From assembly GCA_034440635.1 (NCBI GenBank), contig JAOTON010000214.1, positions 62,001 to 126,000 of the forward strand: a DNA stretch of 64,000 bases, in the 5' to 3' direction. Position 1 is the stretch's first letter, and the number at the start of each line of letters is the position of its first letter. The stretch comes from Lepas anatifera (lineage: Eukaryota; Arthropoda; Thecostraca; Lepadidae). The notes under the pieces were generated by a model. That model had not been told where the DNA came from and did no database searches. It saw nothing but the letters and a program-made list of their open reading frames with translations. The position numbers and the translations under genes were made by a program. Below are positions 34,372-45,540 of this stretch, one piece after another.

Positions 34372-37300
34372 CTTGCTTGCTTATGGCTTTTTTATTAGGC
34401 GTTCTATGCATAGCACCTTTGCCCGCCTCTAAAGGAGTGTGTGGGAGAATTTTAGAATTTAGTGTGAGGGCAAGCTACGTTAGTCTGCTAAAGCAATGGG
34501 AGTTATTTCAAGTAATGGGTTGCAAGATGTTTTAGCTTGCAAGTGGACGGTCGTGGCAATGGCATAGCCATGCCAAGGGAGGTCTTTTAATAAGTTTAGA
34601 CCCGCAGAGTGCGAAGGTTATTTCTGTGGTTGAAGACCTTATAAATTTAGAGTTTGAAATTTAGAATTTGGAATTTGGAATTTAGAATTTAGGATTTTGT
34701 GTGTCAGTTATTGATGTCCGCTTGTATACGTTACTCGAAAGCCTCCGTTAACTCAATAATTTCGTATTTTAGAAAGTGCGCTAAACACCTGGCCAGGGTG
34801 CCGCGATTTACCCTGCAACCCGGAGGTGAAGTTGCAGCTCCCCTCTTCGGCTGGGCAGCCGCCGCGCAGAGAAAGAAGTGTGAGAGGATAGTTAGATTGT
34901 TAGTAAGAGTATAGGTGTGGTTAGTATAGACCCGCAGTGAAAGGTATCACTGCGGTGAAGAAATCTAACCTATCTAACCTAACCTGATTTCAAAGTTAGC
35001 CTAACATAACCTATCCTTAGCCTACAACGAACCATTTAAAGGTTACAAAACTATTGCTTAAATTTCGCAGTGGATCAGCTAAGGTTAGAAAATGGGCAAG
35101 TCCTACTTTGGGGGTGCACCATGCACCCTCATCATATATACTGGGAGGAGTGATTTATAGAAACTTCTCTAGCCCAGAATCCTTTAGAAATGTAAAGACT
35201 TTTTCGAGAAGTTCAGGATGGTCGTTACCGAGCAGAGTTTTTAGGTCTACAGGGATGTTTTGGATTCGGCAGTAATCTAGCATGGGTTGCCGATGGGTAT
35301 TGTGCTGGGGACAATCGATGAGAATGTGATGGGGATTCTCCATTGCGTCGCAGGTACCACAGGTACCCGCGTTCCAATAGGCATTTAATTTTGTGTGTCC
35401 ATTTCTGAGTCTGGTTAGAATAACCTCGCGCCGCCGACTCTTTTGGTTGGAACTGGGCCAGTAGCCGATGTTAGGCTTGATATAAAATAGGTGGGCGCTA
35501 TGGTTTGTGGTCCAGTTATGTTGAATTTGCTTCCGGATGGTGTCCTGGAGGAGAGCTTTGCTATCGTCTCCAGACCACTTTAAGGGTGCAATCTCTCTAA
35601 GTTCTAGGGACTTTTTTGCCTGCTCATCGGCCTTCTCATTTCCTTGAATTTTGCAGTGGCCCGGGATCCAAAGAAAAGAGACATCAGGGGTATCATCGAT
35701 ACCTTTCTGAATATCTGCTATAACGTGGTGGTTGGGGTTGACTACGTTACTGATGGCCTGCAGGACAGATTTAGAGTCTGAACAGATGACGGCTGAGTTG
35801 ATATTTTGGGTTCTGATTATGGCTAATGCATTTAGGATGGCAACAGCCTCGGCTGTGAAGATGGAGCAGTTGTCCGGAAGTCTTTTCTGAAGGCAAATGT
35901 TTTGCCCCAGATGCCGAGGCCTACTTTTTCGCCTATTTTGGAGCCGTCTGTAAATATAAAGGTCTTTTCCGCGTTACAAGATCGGAACTCTAGGAATTTT
36001 TGGGAGACTTCTTCCTCTGAGAAGTCCGTTTTACGGGAAGTGAAGAGAAATTCCACTTTGGGCTCTTTTCGAGTCCAGAAGCGGGAGAGTGGGGGTTTGC
36101 CTATTGTCGCTGGCAGTGCAAGATTTAGGCTTTCCAGGGTTTTCGCTACTCTGTGCTTAAATGGGGGCCACTTCTGTAGAGTGGCTTTATTTGCTCGTCT
36201 GGGATGGGCAAAACATTGTTTTGCCGGGTGATTTTCGGTGGATTGAACCTTGATGTAGTAAGAAATAAGCTGGGCGTCGCGTCTTGTCTGTAGTGGGCAC
36301 AGCCCGCTATCAGTTAGTAGGCTGGTGATGGGGGATTCTCTGAGCGCGCCTGTGGCTGCCCGGATACTGGCGTTTTGGACTCGCTCTAGCTTTAATTTAT
36401 TGGTCTTGTTCGTCGAGTCAAAAACGAACGAATTATATTCGAGAATGGACCGAATCAGGGACTTGTAGAGCATAAGCAGGGTCTTTCGATCCCCGCCATA
36501 CTCTGTGCCGCCGAGCATGCGGAGAATGTTGACTCGCTTTTGACAGCTAGAGACGACTTTGGTGATGTGCTCATTGAAACTCAATCGGGAATCTAGGGTG
36601 ACGCCCAAGAATTTGAAGCTATTGGTGCATTCAATAGGTTTGCCCGAGATTTGGAGCCGTGGAGGGTCGTGTCTGGAATGCGCTCTGGCAAAGACAACGA
36701 CTGATGATTTTTCCGCCGAGAGTGATAGACCCATTAAGCTACACCAATTATCGATGTCGTTTAAGCTGTCCTGCAACTGCGTAGTTGCGTGTTGGAATTC
36801 TGGTTCGTTATACCGCCTGGTATCGATTGCAGTGGTTTTCCAAATGGCGACATCGTCCGCAAAGAGGGAGTAATTTATTCCAGGCGGTAGCTTTTTGGCG
36901 AAGAGATCATTGATCATTACTAAAAAGAGGGTGGGGGACAGAACGCTACCCTGGGGTGTGCCTTGGTCCTGGGTTGCCAGGTAGGAGAATGTGGTGCCAC
37001 AACGGACTTTAAATTTTCGGTCCTTGAGAAAGTTTTCAATGAATTTTGCAAGGTGGCCACGAATTCCTAGCTTGCTTAATTTAAACAAAAGGGCGTCTTT
37101 TTGTACGCGATCGAACGCCGATTTAATGTCTAAGAATGCAGCTATTGTTACTTGCTTTTTGTAAAAGCCATTTTGGATGTCACTGACTAGTTTCACCAAA
37201 TTGTCAGTGGTGGCTCGCCCGCGCCGGAAGCCTGATTGCATAGCATCAAGCTTCTTTTCGAGGATCTCGTGAAGTCTAACGTTTACCATGCGCTCGACAA

Positions 37301-38650
37301 GCTTGCTAGCACAGCTAGTAAGCGAAATTGGGCGATAACCTTTTGGGTCTGTTTTTTCTTTGCCAGGTTTTGGAAGGGGGATGATAATACTCTCTCGCCA
37401 CGATGTGGGGAAAGAGTCGCTAAGAAATATGTTGTTAATGGCCGAAAGCAGGTAGTTTAGTGCTGTATGGCTGAGGTGCCTGAAGAAAGAGTAGTGAATT
37501 TCGTCAGGGCCCACTGCAGTGTTTCCACACTTGCTAATGGCGTAATTTAGCTCGGTCATTGTAAATGGTACATTATAATACTCTTGATTACCATAATTGA
37601 TGAATGTGTGCTTTTTGCACCATTCTGCCTGGTCTTTGGAGCGCTGGCTGTATGAGTTATTAGCTGCGACACTGGCGTAATGATCAGCAAATTTATCCAT
37701 GACTTCCTTAGGTTCGGTGATGGGTTGGCCAGCTATTTCTAGCTGAGGGAAAGGTCCACGGGGTGGTCGCCTCGCAGAGAAAGCTCTAATGGTTTTCCAA
37801 ACTTGGGTGGTGGGAGTGAAGCGGTTGAATTTGGAGGCAAAGGAGTTGAAACTGTCCTTTTGAACCCGCTTGCACGTGTTTCGAAAGTGTTCTTTTGCTG
37901 CCCGAAGTGCGGATCGAGTAGGGCTGTGTGCCCTCCTCTCATATGCCTTGCGGGCTCTAATCATTTGAGCTTTGGCATGTGCCGTCTCTGCGTTCCACCA
38001 TGGGGCTCCGTTTTTCTTTCGGGGTCCTCTGGTTTTTGGTATTGCTACTTGTGCTGCTGAGCTTATGGCTCTTAGTATTAATTCAATATCTGCCGAGTGT
38101 GGGTCACCTTCGGTGACCAGAGTGAGGTCGACCTCTGCCTCAAATTTTGTCCAGTCCGCTCGTTTTAGATTCCAGGAAGGGGTATAGAGATCAACGCGGT
38201 CGAGTGCTCCTTGGGGGACATTGATTTTGATTGGGAGGTGATCGCTCATGCCTGGGTTGTCTTCGACATCCCAGGTAAACAGTGACGCAATTCTAGGCGT
38301 GCAGCACGAAATATCAATGGCTGAGTCTGAATATCCGCTTTGCGTTGCTTGGCGGGTTGGTGCGCCGTTATTTAGGATAACTAGATTTTGAAAACCTATT
38401 GCGTCATATATAATTTCACCTCTACGGTTTGGCATGGCGCTGCCCCAGGATGGGTGGTGACCATTCAAATCTCCAAGTAATAACAAAGGCCCGTTAATTT
38501 GATTAAATAGGTGTGCGAATTCCCGATCCGTTGGATCAGGGTCGCGAGGGGATATGTATATTGAGACAACCGTCAATTGGACGTGTTGTATTTTCAAGCT
38601 AATAGCTACACAGTCCAGTGATGTTACCAAAGGCACGTGACTGTGTGGGA
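34372..38650 (-). mobile_element. 5'-truncated RNase H-type LINE (I/Nimb-like group) with 10-bp target duplication
   Basis: Flanked by TCCGAGGCAG at 34362-34371 and 38651-38660. On the minus strand it runs from the middle of the apurinic endonuclease through RT and RNase H to a gag-type Cys/His tail, a 3' region and a short AAGCAAGCAAGC tail next to the duplication. The combination EN-RT-RNase H-CCHC places it in the I group of non-LTR elements; the finer clade is inferred. Confidence 0.88.
35155..38650 (-). pseudogene. LINE ORF2: endonuclease (partial), reverse transcriptase, RNase H
   Basis: Catalyses nicking and reverse transcription at insertion. A single frame is open from 38813 to 35832, but its first ~54 codons lie outside the element, in host DNA beyond the target duplication; genuine LINE protein starts at IPHSHVPLVTSLDCVAIS. 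EN blocks GDLNGHHPSWG and DNPGMSDHLPI are present while the N-terminal catalytic part is missing. RT blocks are GYRPISLTSC, FLDIKSAFDRV, GTPQGSVLSPTLF and FADDVAIW, all intact. RNase H starts at FIFTDGSK. A one-base shift near 35880 moves the rest into another frame (FTAEAVAILNAL, CSDSKSVLQAI, IPGHCKIQGNEKADEQA), ending with CGTCDAMENPHHILIDCP and a stop at 35155. Otherwise well preserved, so the insertion is fairly young. Confidence 0.88.
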
Positions 38651-38660
38651 TCCGAGGCAG

Positions 38661-38945
38661 GGACCCGAGAACAACTCTGGGGGCCAATAGAGCCAAATCT
38701 TGTGGACCCCTAGTAGAACAGCTATTTGGGGGCCAGGCCAACTTTGGGGGCCTCCGCGATTGATTCAGGGCCCCTGGGTACATTATAGGGGCCCCTAGAC
38801 CTTTGGGTAGCATTTGGAAATCAACTTGCGGGGCCTGCGGGGGGCCCGGCGGCTGCGGCGGGAGGCCATTCTTTCCAGTGGTTATGGTCAGCTCAAGGGA
38901 GAGGGGGGGGCGATCGTCCCATCGCCCCCCTTGGGTCCGCCCCTG
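38661..38945. mobile_element. GGGCCC-rich element, right part
   Basis: Continuation of 33349-34361 beyond the LINE, ending in CCCCCCTTGGGTCCGCCCCTG, an inverted version of the CAGGGGCGG terminus. The first 54 codons of the long minus-strand frame are read from it. Confidence 0.5.
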
Positions 38946-38965
38946 ATCCTAGTCATGATCCAGCG

Positions 38966-39110
38966 GCGCTCCTACCCTGCGGAGCAAGTATCGCCGTCGT
39001 CCGCCGTGGCTAGGCAGCGCCCTGCTCAGGACTCGGGTCTGCTCGCCGTGTTCGCAGACTTCCACCGCTTCGCGGCGGCTTGCCTCCGGATAGCTTCGCT
39101 GTAACGTAAC
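38966..39110. repeat. GC-rich dispersed repeat, family M copy 2
   Basis: Collinear with 32855-33000 and in the same orientation. Nature unknown. Confidence 0.65.
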
Positions 39111-39284
39111 TGCAAGTGTGCGAATGGCTCTACTCACCTTGTTTGCCAGGACATCATTGCCTTTCAGGCTCAACTATCCCTTTCAACTTTGATCGCACCC
39201 ATGTGACCCCACCCTCTCTTCATTTGTATGTTGTTCACCATCCTTAATTTTTTGATTTATGACACTTGTATGTGGTCACCGGTC

Positions 39285-40295
39285 TTAACACGCGCCTCGC
39301 TGGGGAGGGGGCGAAATTCACCCCCTCCTGGTTTTCCCCAGATAACACAAAACCAAAGAAACGCAGAACAACGAAACTTGCTGTACATTATCCCTGATTA
39401 ATTTTAAACATCTTAAAATAATTTTTGAGTTAAGGCCATATCAGGTCAAGGAGCTATTCATGGTCAAGTGACCCGAACTCAAAACCTAAAATCACGAGTT
39501 TGAACCGGCGCCCAGGGAACATCAGCGAACCGATCAGTTTGAAACTTCCACAATATGATAAGGTCATTAGGGTCTACAAATCTGCTATCTCAGAATTTTG
39601 ATATTGTTGACCTAAGGTGGGGTCAATTTTTTGTTCACCCCATTATAAGTCTATGGTGAACAATAGAATGGGCTTGTTTCAGTAAATACTGGATAGACAA
39701 AGCTGAAATCCTTAAACTGTCTAATCCCACCACGATCTTGACCATGAAGTTGATTTTTTGAGCATCTGACCTCTCAAAGGTCATGTCAAGTCACGAGAGC
39801 ATAGAGTGATTGTTTTGCCAATAACTTCTCACTGAATTGAGATAAAGCTCCCATTCTGCTTGCATTGTACTTATATTGTCACGGGGAGTCGATTGATATG
39901 CAACATGTCCATACAAGGTCACTCTGTGACCCTGACCTAGCTCGAGGTTAGGTCATTTTCACTATATGACCTAGCAAGGTCATTTTATACACCATTCGAT
40001 TTGCCGCGATGAGAGGAATTCAATGATACATAAAGATGTGCTCTAGCTCCCCTGAAGGCAGATTTAGAGAGAGAAACGTACACTGCTCTGTTGTAAGCCT
40101 ACGGAACCATTTTTGACCTATGCTGACCTCAATATTGACCTGACAAAATTATTTGTATAAAATCTCTTCGTCTTGTCAAGAGCTTTCGAACGCCGCCCAT
40201 AAATTTCCTTAGCTTTCGTGGGAATTGAGATACGGAGGGGGAACGCCCCCCAGCGGGGCGCGTCATGCCAGGGACCCCAGCGGGGCGCCTGTTAA
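39285..40295 (-). mobile_element. TTAA MITE, family D copy 2
   Basis: TTAA at 39285-39288 and 40292-40295; termini CACGCGCCTCGCTGGGG and inverted CAGGCGCCCCGCTGGGG. Inverted relative to 17059-18064 and similar throughout (e.g. ATAGAATGG, GGGTCTACAAATCTGCTATC). Confidence 0.87.
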
Positions 40296-43200
40296 TATTT
40301 TATGTAGAGAAAAGTGTGTATATTGCGCTCTCTAACTAATTGCGCTCCCTTGATAACCGAGAAAGGTACAAGTGACAGTTTTTTTGGGCACCTTAATCCA
40401 GTTCCGGCCTCTAACCCATACATTTTCCCAACGTTTTGATGAATTCGTGCGTAAGAATGTATTTTAGTCAGCCAGTGAAGTAAATTTAGTAGTTCCTTAA
40501 ATCTGCACGGTTTTATGAACCCGAAAAATAAGAATACGGCTGCTACATTCCGAAATCAATTGTTTTAATTTCAAAGCCAGAAATATATCGCATATTCTGA
40601 AATCAATATCTATAGATTATCCCTGGTGTTAGATTTTTAAAGAAGAGATCTTTGATTTAAATGCAAAAAAGTAATTGCGCCCTGGTCAAATGCTCCCTAT
40701 CAAAATATATGTTGAAAAATCAAATCCAAAGCCTTTCTGTACAAGTGTGATTTTATTATTACAAGTCACGATGAATGCAAGAATACCATATTAAAATGAC
40801 TTCCAGACCCTCCAGATGAAGATCTTGGAAGGCAACCGAGCCCCATTTGCTCTTACACTAATGCTTATTTTTGCCGTGCCATTGACTTAACATGGTATGA
40901 GGGAAGGGCGCAATTAGATCCAAATGCGCCCTCCACCGGGCGAAGTTACCCTCACACTTTGGCAAATGCGCTCTTTGCATAGTTTCACTTAAATCGGAAT
41001 TGATCCTTACAATAGGCTATTTTCAGGCCAGGATTTTTTGTCAATAACAAAAAAATCATCCAATTTTGTAATTTGATCCACACCAGCGAGACCAAATAGG
41101 AGACATTCGTCTAGCAAGTGACTTATCTTAGGGGGCGCAATACACCTTCTTCCCCCTATGACACCGATAACACTATAAATGGAAATTTATCATATAAATT
41201 TTTGTAGGTGCACCCAACGTACCTCAGGAGCATCAAAAGAACATTATCGCAATAAGGCCACCAGGGCCCCACTGAGGCCCATTTAGAAGAATGTATCACG
41301 TTTTTTTTCGGAAAGGGGGTACCATTCGAGGATAATGGGGTCACGTGACTCTCAAGAATGCAGTTTGTCAATTACTCTAAAGCCATGTTTGTTAAGCGGT
41401 TTTGTGCTACCTTTGCGACCAAGTCAGCGTTTTAAGAAAAACATATTTTTAGCTAATCCGTTTTATATTCGATAGATCTCCGTGATGAAGGACCCCTGAG
41501 CGAATCAATTAGGTGCAGGCACAGTCACTTAATGGTGAAGATTGCACAAGTATTATTTTTGTCCTATCGGCCATGTTCTTGGTCCTGAAGACACCTTCCG
41601 CGCGGTAATTTCAGAACAGAGGTGAAATCGGGGTTTCTTCTCCATGGAGGCCCCCAGATGTTGCAAGGACTCCGAACGACAATCTATTTGCTAGTCAAAA
41701 TATTGATCCGCAGGCCAGTCAACGGGTTTTCACCTTCACCTTTCAGTTCACGGCCCCACCTTAGAAAACATCCCCTCTGAAATCCAGTGAAGTGAACATA
41801 TCAAGACCTTTCTAAATGGGGTTAACTTTTATATTCTCTGGGTCACCTGACTTGCGCGGTTGCAGTCAAGATTCCTTTACTTTATAAGGTTAGTCAATTA
41901 GAGAAATTTAGGTGCCCCAGTCGATGTCATCACGTGGCAGCAAATATGGCATCATTTTTCTCGCGACATATTAAACGCAAACAATACTTTTACAAGTGTA
42001 TCAAATCAATCACTGCATGCAAGGAAAGACGGATGCTGATCAGTAATGGATATATGAATCGTGTATTTGTTTATATCTATTTATTACAAATGTAAATCCA
42101 GGTAAAATAGGTGTAAGGTAAAATGTGAAGCAGTTGACAATTCCATTTTTATATCGATATCAAGAAATTTATCTGCGTCCCCACTTATACTACTGGATTC
42201 AGAAATGGTACTCGTAGGTAGGTTTGGCATTCATAGGTTTGACATTCCTACTGTATGCAACAAGAAAAATAACAATTAACGATACCAAATCATCACCGAA
42301 TAAGGGCCTGCAGGACTGCTTAGTGACCAACACCTATATTCCAACAAGCTGTCTGTCCCAGAACCGTTTTGCGGCTTTCTTCAGCCTACTACCTAGTCGC
42401 GGCGGTGCCAACACCAATCCCACTCCTACCAAAGCCAAGAATCGGCCTCCGACTGCTGATTCTCCTAGAGATGACCCACCGTAGCAGCGATCTGCTCAGG
42501 AGATCAGAGGGGGCTAAAATGACGAGGAAGGAGGCAAACTCGAGCAGGATCTTCAGGTCCTAGAAATCCTGAAGACCGACCTGCGCAACAGCGAGTCAGA
42601 CGTCAGCAGTGCAGTTGGTTGCAGTTTGGCGAGGGCTTGAAATCCAAATTAGAAATAGTTTTAAAAACTTTTCCGCTACTAATGATAAAAAACAGACATA
42701 TCTCATCACATTATTTTTGTTAAACAATGCAATTTGGCAGTGTTAAAACCTTTCCTAAATTACTGTGGCCTAAAAATGTCATATTTGCATGATCTGGCAG
42801 TTTGCACCCGGAAGGTCAATAAAGTTAATACAGCAGCAGCTTGTTCAAAGCACGGGCTGCAGGAGCTGTTAGAAGCCTAACATAAATTGTACAAGCGCTG
42901 CATGACTCGAGAAATACCACACATGAGGGCAATCCGATAAAGCACATAATTTATCAGCCGGCGTCTTCAAACGCTTGCACTAGCCCACGTATTATGACGA
43001 CCAAAATCACATTACACCACCAAGGTTCCTTCATTGGGAATTCGAGTTTTGTAGTTCAACCCGACTCGTATCAGGAAGAAAGCTAACATCCAAGTAAGCT
43101 GATAGCCAATTCCAAAGGAAATGTCCACCTCACACTCTCCTAATTGGAAACGTTCCAATCAGCAAAGTGCGCTGTGCGCTCCTGAACGAGAAGTAACCAA

Positions 43201-43753
43201 TCCTCACCCTGTTCCTTAGGCTTGATGTTTCCCTGAGGATAAATTATGCGCGACCACATGCATCCAATTCCGCTCCCGTCGTTGTCATTTCCAGGGTTCA
43301 ACTACCCGCTTGTTTGGTCCCCACCATCAGATACGCAGAAGCATTAAAATCACCTCACACAGCCCCATAAATCACACAACCAAACAAAGCAGCACTATTT
43401 CATTCATGCGCTGAAAACGAAGCTCATGCAAAAGCATTTATCTGGTCCATCGACTGGAAAACCGTTGACTGTTCCCTACCAGAGCGCCATCAAGTTTTTT
43501 CGTGTTTGGTCATCGTGATAACATCACCGTCTATTTTATACTTCATGTGCGTATGAATACTTCCATGGCAGCAGGGCCACAACTCTTCGATCAGTGAGCT
43601 GTCTGCTGACCACCAGCCAGCACACAGGGTTTGCTGCCCTGTTTTGTGATTGACGGACACTGTCCATACCAGCTCTCCACATTCTATGAACAAAACGCAG
43701 ATTACCAATAATTTTCTACTGAAATCTGCACAATCCCTAGCTAATATAAAAAC
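40296..43753. other. No gene seen upstream of the PAN/fibrinogen-like gene
   Basis: 3.4 kb of moderately AT-rich DNA with no repeat family from this window and no supportable ORF. Probably holds upstream regulatory DNA and perhaps a 5' untranslated exon of the next gene. The short frames around 42224-42563 have no motif. Confidence 0.35.
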
Positions 43754-44713
43754 ATGTTCAAGCAAATTTTAATTCTGTTAGTAGCTACCGAAGGTGTTAC
43801 TTCATCTAGTAATACAATTATTAAGCCCCATATCGCCTGGATGCAGAACAAGAAGTCTATCTCGCAGCCTGCTTTCCACACCAAGGAAATACCATCTCGC
43901 ATCCTTTGCAGTGCGCTTTGTCAGCGGAAGGACATGTGTGACACTTTCACCTGGCGCCAGTCGGATAACATGTGCCACCTGTACACGTGGCAAGATGAAG
44001 GTCCGGGAATTGAAGACGATGATACCAGCGAGGTGGGCCGCTTCGGCCGCACCTGCCGCGAGCTCCGGGACCACGGGGAGACCAAGGACGGAACCTACAA
44101 CCTTACGGCGGTTCCAGTACCGGTGATGTGTGACCTAACGCTTAATGGAGGAGGCTGGACCCTTCTGCTCACATCTAAGGACAAAGAAGGATGGGATACA
44201 ACCAACGTTCTCGAACGTAACTCAGAATTCCCTACCTTGACAGACAACTACTCCATACTGAAGTACGGCGACCAGATTAAGTCCCTGGGTTCTGGATCCA
44301 CGTTCCAGTACCGGCTGGAAGCCCAGACAGAAGATGCCAGACAACAGTGGGGAGGAATCTGGCGGGCTCGGCGCTCTTACACTCTTGTCGCCGAAACGTG
44401 GACCCAGCAGACAGAACTCGTCACGCGCTTCAGCAATTGGTATACCTCCGATTTATCGATCGAGAACCGTGTTCCCTGGATCAACACACTGGGGTTCGCA
44501 TATTCTTATCCAATACTGACTACTTCCCATAAAGATGCATGCTGCTGGTACGGTACGCTCGTCACTCTTCCCAGCTATTCCCGGCACGACAACAGCCCTT
44601 GGATCGCAGGCGGCCAATATGCCTCCACGGGCCAAGAGAAGGTGAACCCTACAAGTGGAGAGTTGGACTCTGGAACAGTGCTCTACTGGATGCGTGAGGG
44701 CGACCACGCCTGA
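43754..44713 (+). CDS. Secreted PAN/apple + fibrinogen-related (FReD-like) protein
   Basis: 319 codons in one uninterrupted exon. Residues 1-18 form a signal peptide (hydrophobic FKQILILLVA), so the protein is probably secreted. Cys52, 56, 62 and 74 with FTWRQSDNMCHLYTW form a compact PAN/apple-type module. From Cys101 follows a fibrinogen-related fold: CRELRDHGETKDGTYNL, VMCDLTLNGGGWTLLL (Cys126), and a late Cys263-Cys264 in DACCWYGTLV. It ends LYWMREGDHA. The GGGWTLL and YNL...MCD blocks are the fibrinogen/intelectin-type N-terminal signature; the C-terminal half is divergent, lacking an obvious calcium site and the usual WWYxxC. Such proteins in invertebrates are often carbohydrate-binding lectins of innate immunity or adhesion; that role is inferred. 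The start fits the signal peptide. No intron is needed. A SINE lies 38 bp after the stop. Confidence 0.88.
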   Translation: MFKQILILLVATEGVTSSSNTIIKPHIAWMQNKKSISQPAFHTKEIPSRILCSALCQRKDMCDTFTWRQSDNMCHLYTWQDEGPGIEDDDTSEVGRFGRTCRELRDHGETKDGTYNLTAVPVPVMCDLTLNGGGWTLLLTSKDKEGWDTTNVLERNSEFPTLTDNYSILKYGDQIKSLGSGSTFQYRLEAQTEDARQQWGGIWRARRSYTLVAETWTQQTELVTRFSNWYTSDLSIENRVPWINTLGFAYSYPILTTSHKDACCWYGTLVTLPSYSRHDNSPWIAGGQYASTGQEKVNPTSGELDSGTVLYWMREGDHA

Positions 44714-44751
44714 GACGGGCACGATCACAATGTGGCCATGGACTGTTATCA

Positions 44752-44866
44752 GGGAGGGTAGTTGTAGTGGTTAGCACGCTTGCTTTCCACGCGGTCGACC
44801 CGGGTTCAAGAGCAGGTGGATTCCCTGAACAAGGAAAAATCTGGCTCCCGAGAAACCCTTCCAACC

Positions 44867-44952
<86 letters not shown>

Positions 44953-44990
44953 TGGCGATGCCATATGACACTGTCAGCTTGCACGCTAAT
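44752..44990 (+). mobile_element. tRNA-derived SINE, copy 3, with expanded GA tract
   Basis: A-box-like TAGTGGTTAGC at 44765-44775 and B-box-like GGTTCAAGAGC at 44803-44813; body AAAAATCTGGCTCCCGAGAA, then a microsatellite where other copies have GAGAG, then GCGTTGGCGATGCCATATGA. The tail is cut after about 44985. It lies in the 3' flank of the fibrinogen-like gene and could be in its 3' UTR. Confidence 0.85.
44869..44947. repeat. (GA)39 microsatellite inside a SINE
   Basis: 79 bp of uninterrupted GA at the site of the short GAGAG(A)G motif of the SINE body. Open frames of repeated Arg-Glu or Ser-Leu across it are artefacts. Confidence 0.97.
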
Positions 44991-45540
44991 TAGCCAAACA
45001 ATTTTGAGTTATCGGCCAAAACGCAGTGCCTGGTGCGACGCCGCGGTGCGGCTCTGAGAACTGGCGACCGGGCAGAGCAGGCCCGCTTCCACCGCTTCTG
45101 TTGCACGGCTGTCCGCGGTGCCAGTGCGCTGTTGTACACCAGGGAGATCAGCCGGGCAGGACCGTGGCGAGAGCTGTGACCGGTGAACCACACAGCAGCG
45201 TGTCGTACCGACATCACTCCACCAGTGCGGTCAGCGTCCCTCCAGCCAACCCAGCCGTCCCAACTCTATTAACTCGAGTGACGAACTGATCTGCTCTTTT
45301 AGAATCCAACCACTCGACTTGCAGAATTTGTGCGTCACGTTATGATCTATGCGATCTTCAAATTCTGCTGGTGCGGGTGGTGTTATGCTTTGTATGATCA
45401 ATAAACTCTCTGTCGAAGTAGGACTGTCTCTGGTGGATCTCGTCAACACAAGTTTGACTACCGACACTGTTGACTTGACTCTGGAAACTCGCTGACTCTG
45501 GGAATGAAAGCGCAATCTCTTAACACCCATTCTGATATCC
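44991..45540. other. No gene seen
   Basis: GC-rich at first, with short overlapping frames on both strands and no motif. Confidence 0.35.

Noticed and set aside
32855..39110. Long terminal repeats of a 6-kb retroelement (family M copies in direct orientation)
   Set aside because: The repeats lack TG..CA ends and primer-binding or polypurine sites, and the intervening coding element is a LINE with its own target duplication.
43742..43753. TATA-like sequence TAATATAAAAA before the fibrinogen-like gene
   Set aside because: It abuts the ATG, so transcription from it would start inside the coding region and remove the signal peptide.
44649..44984. Ser-Leu and Arg-Glu repeat proteins
   Set aside because: They are translations of a (GA)39 microsatellite inside a SINE.
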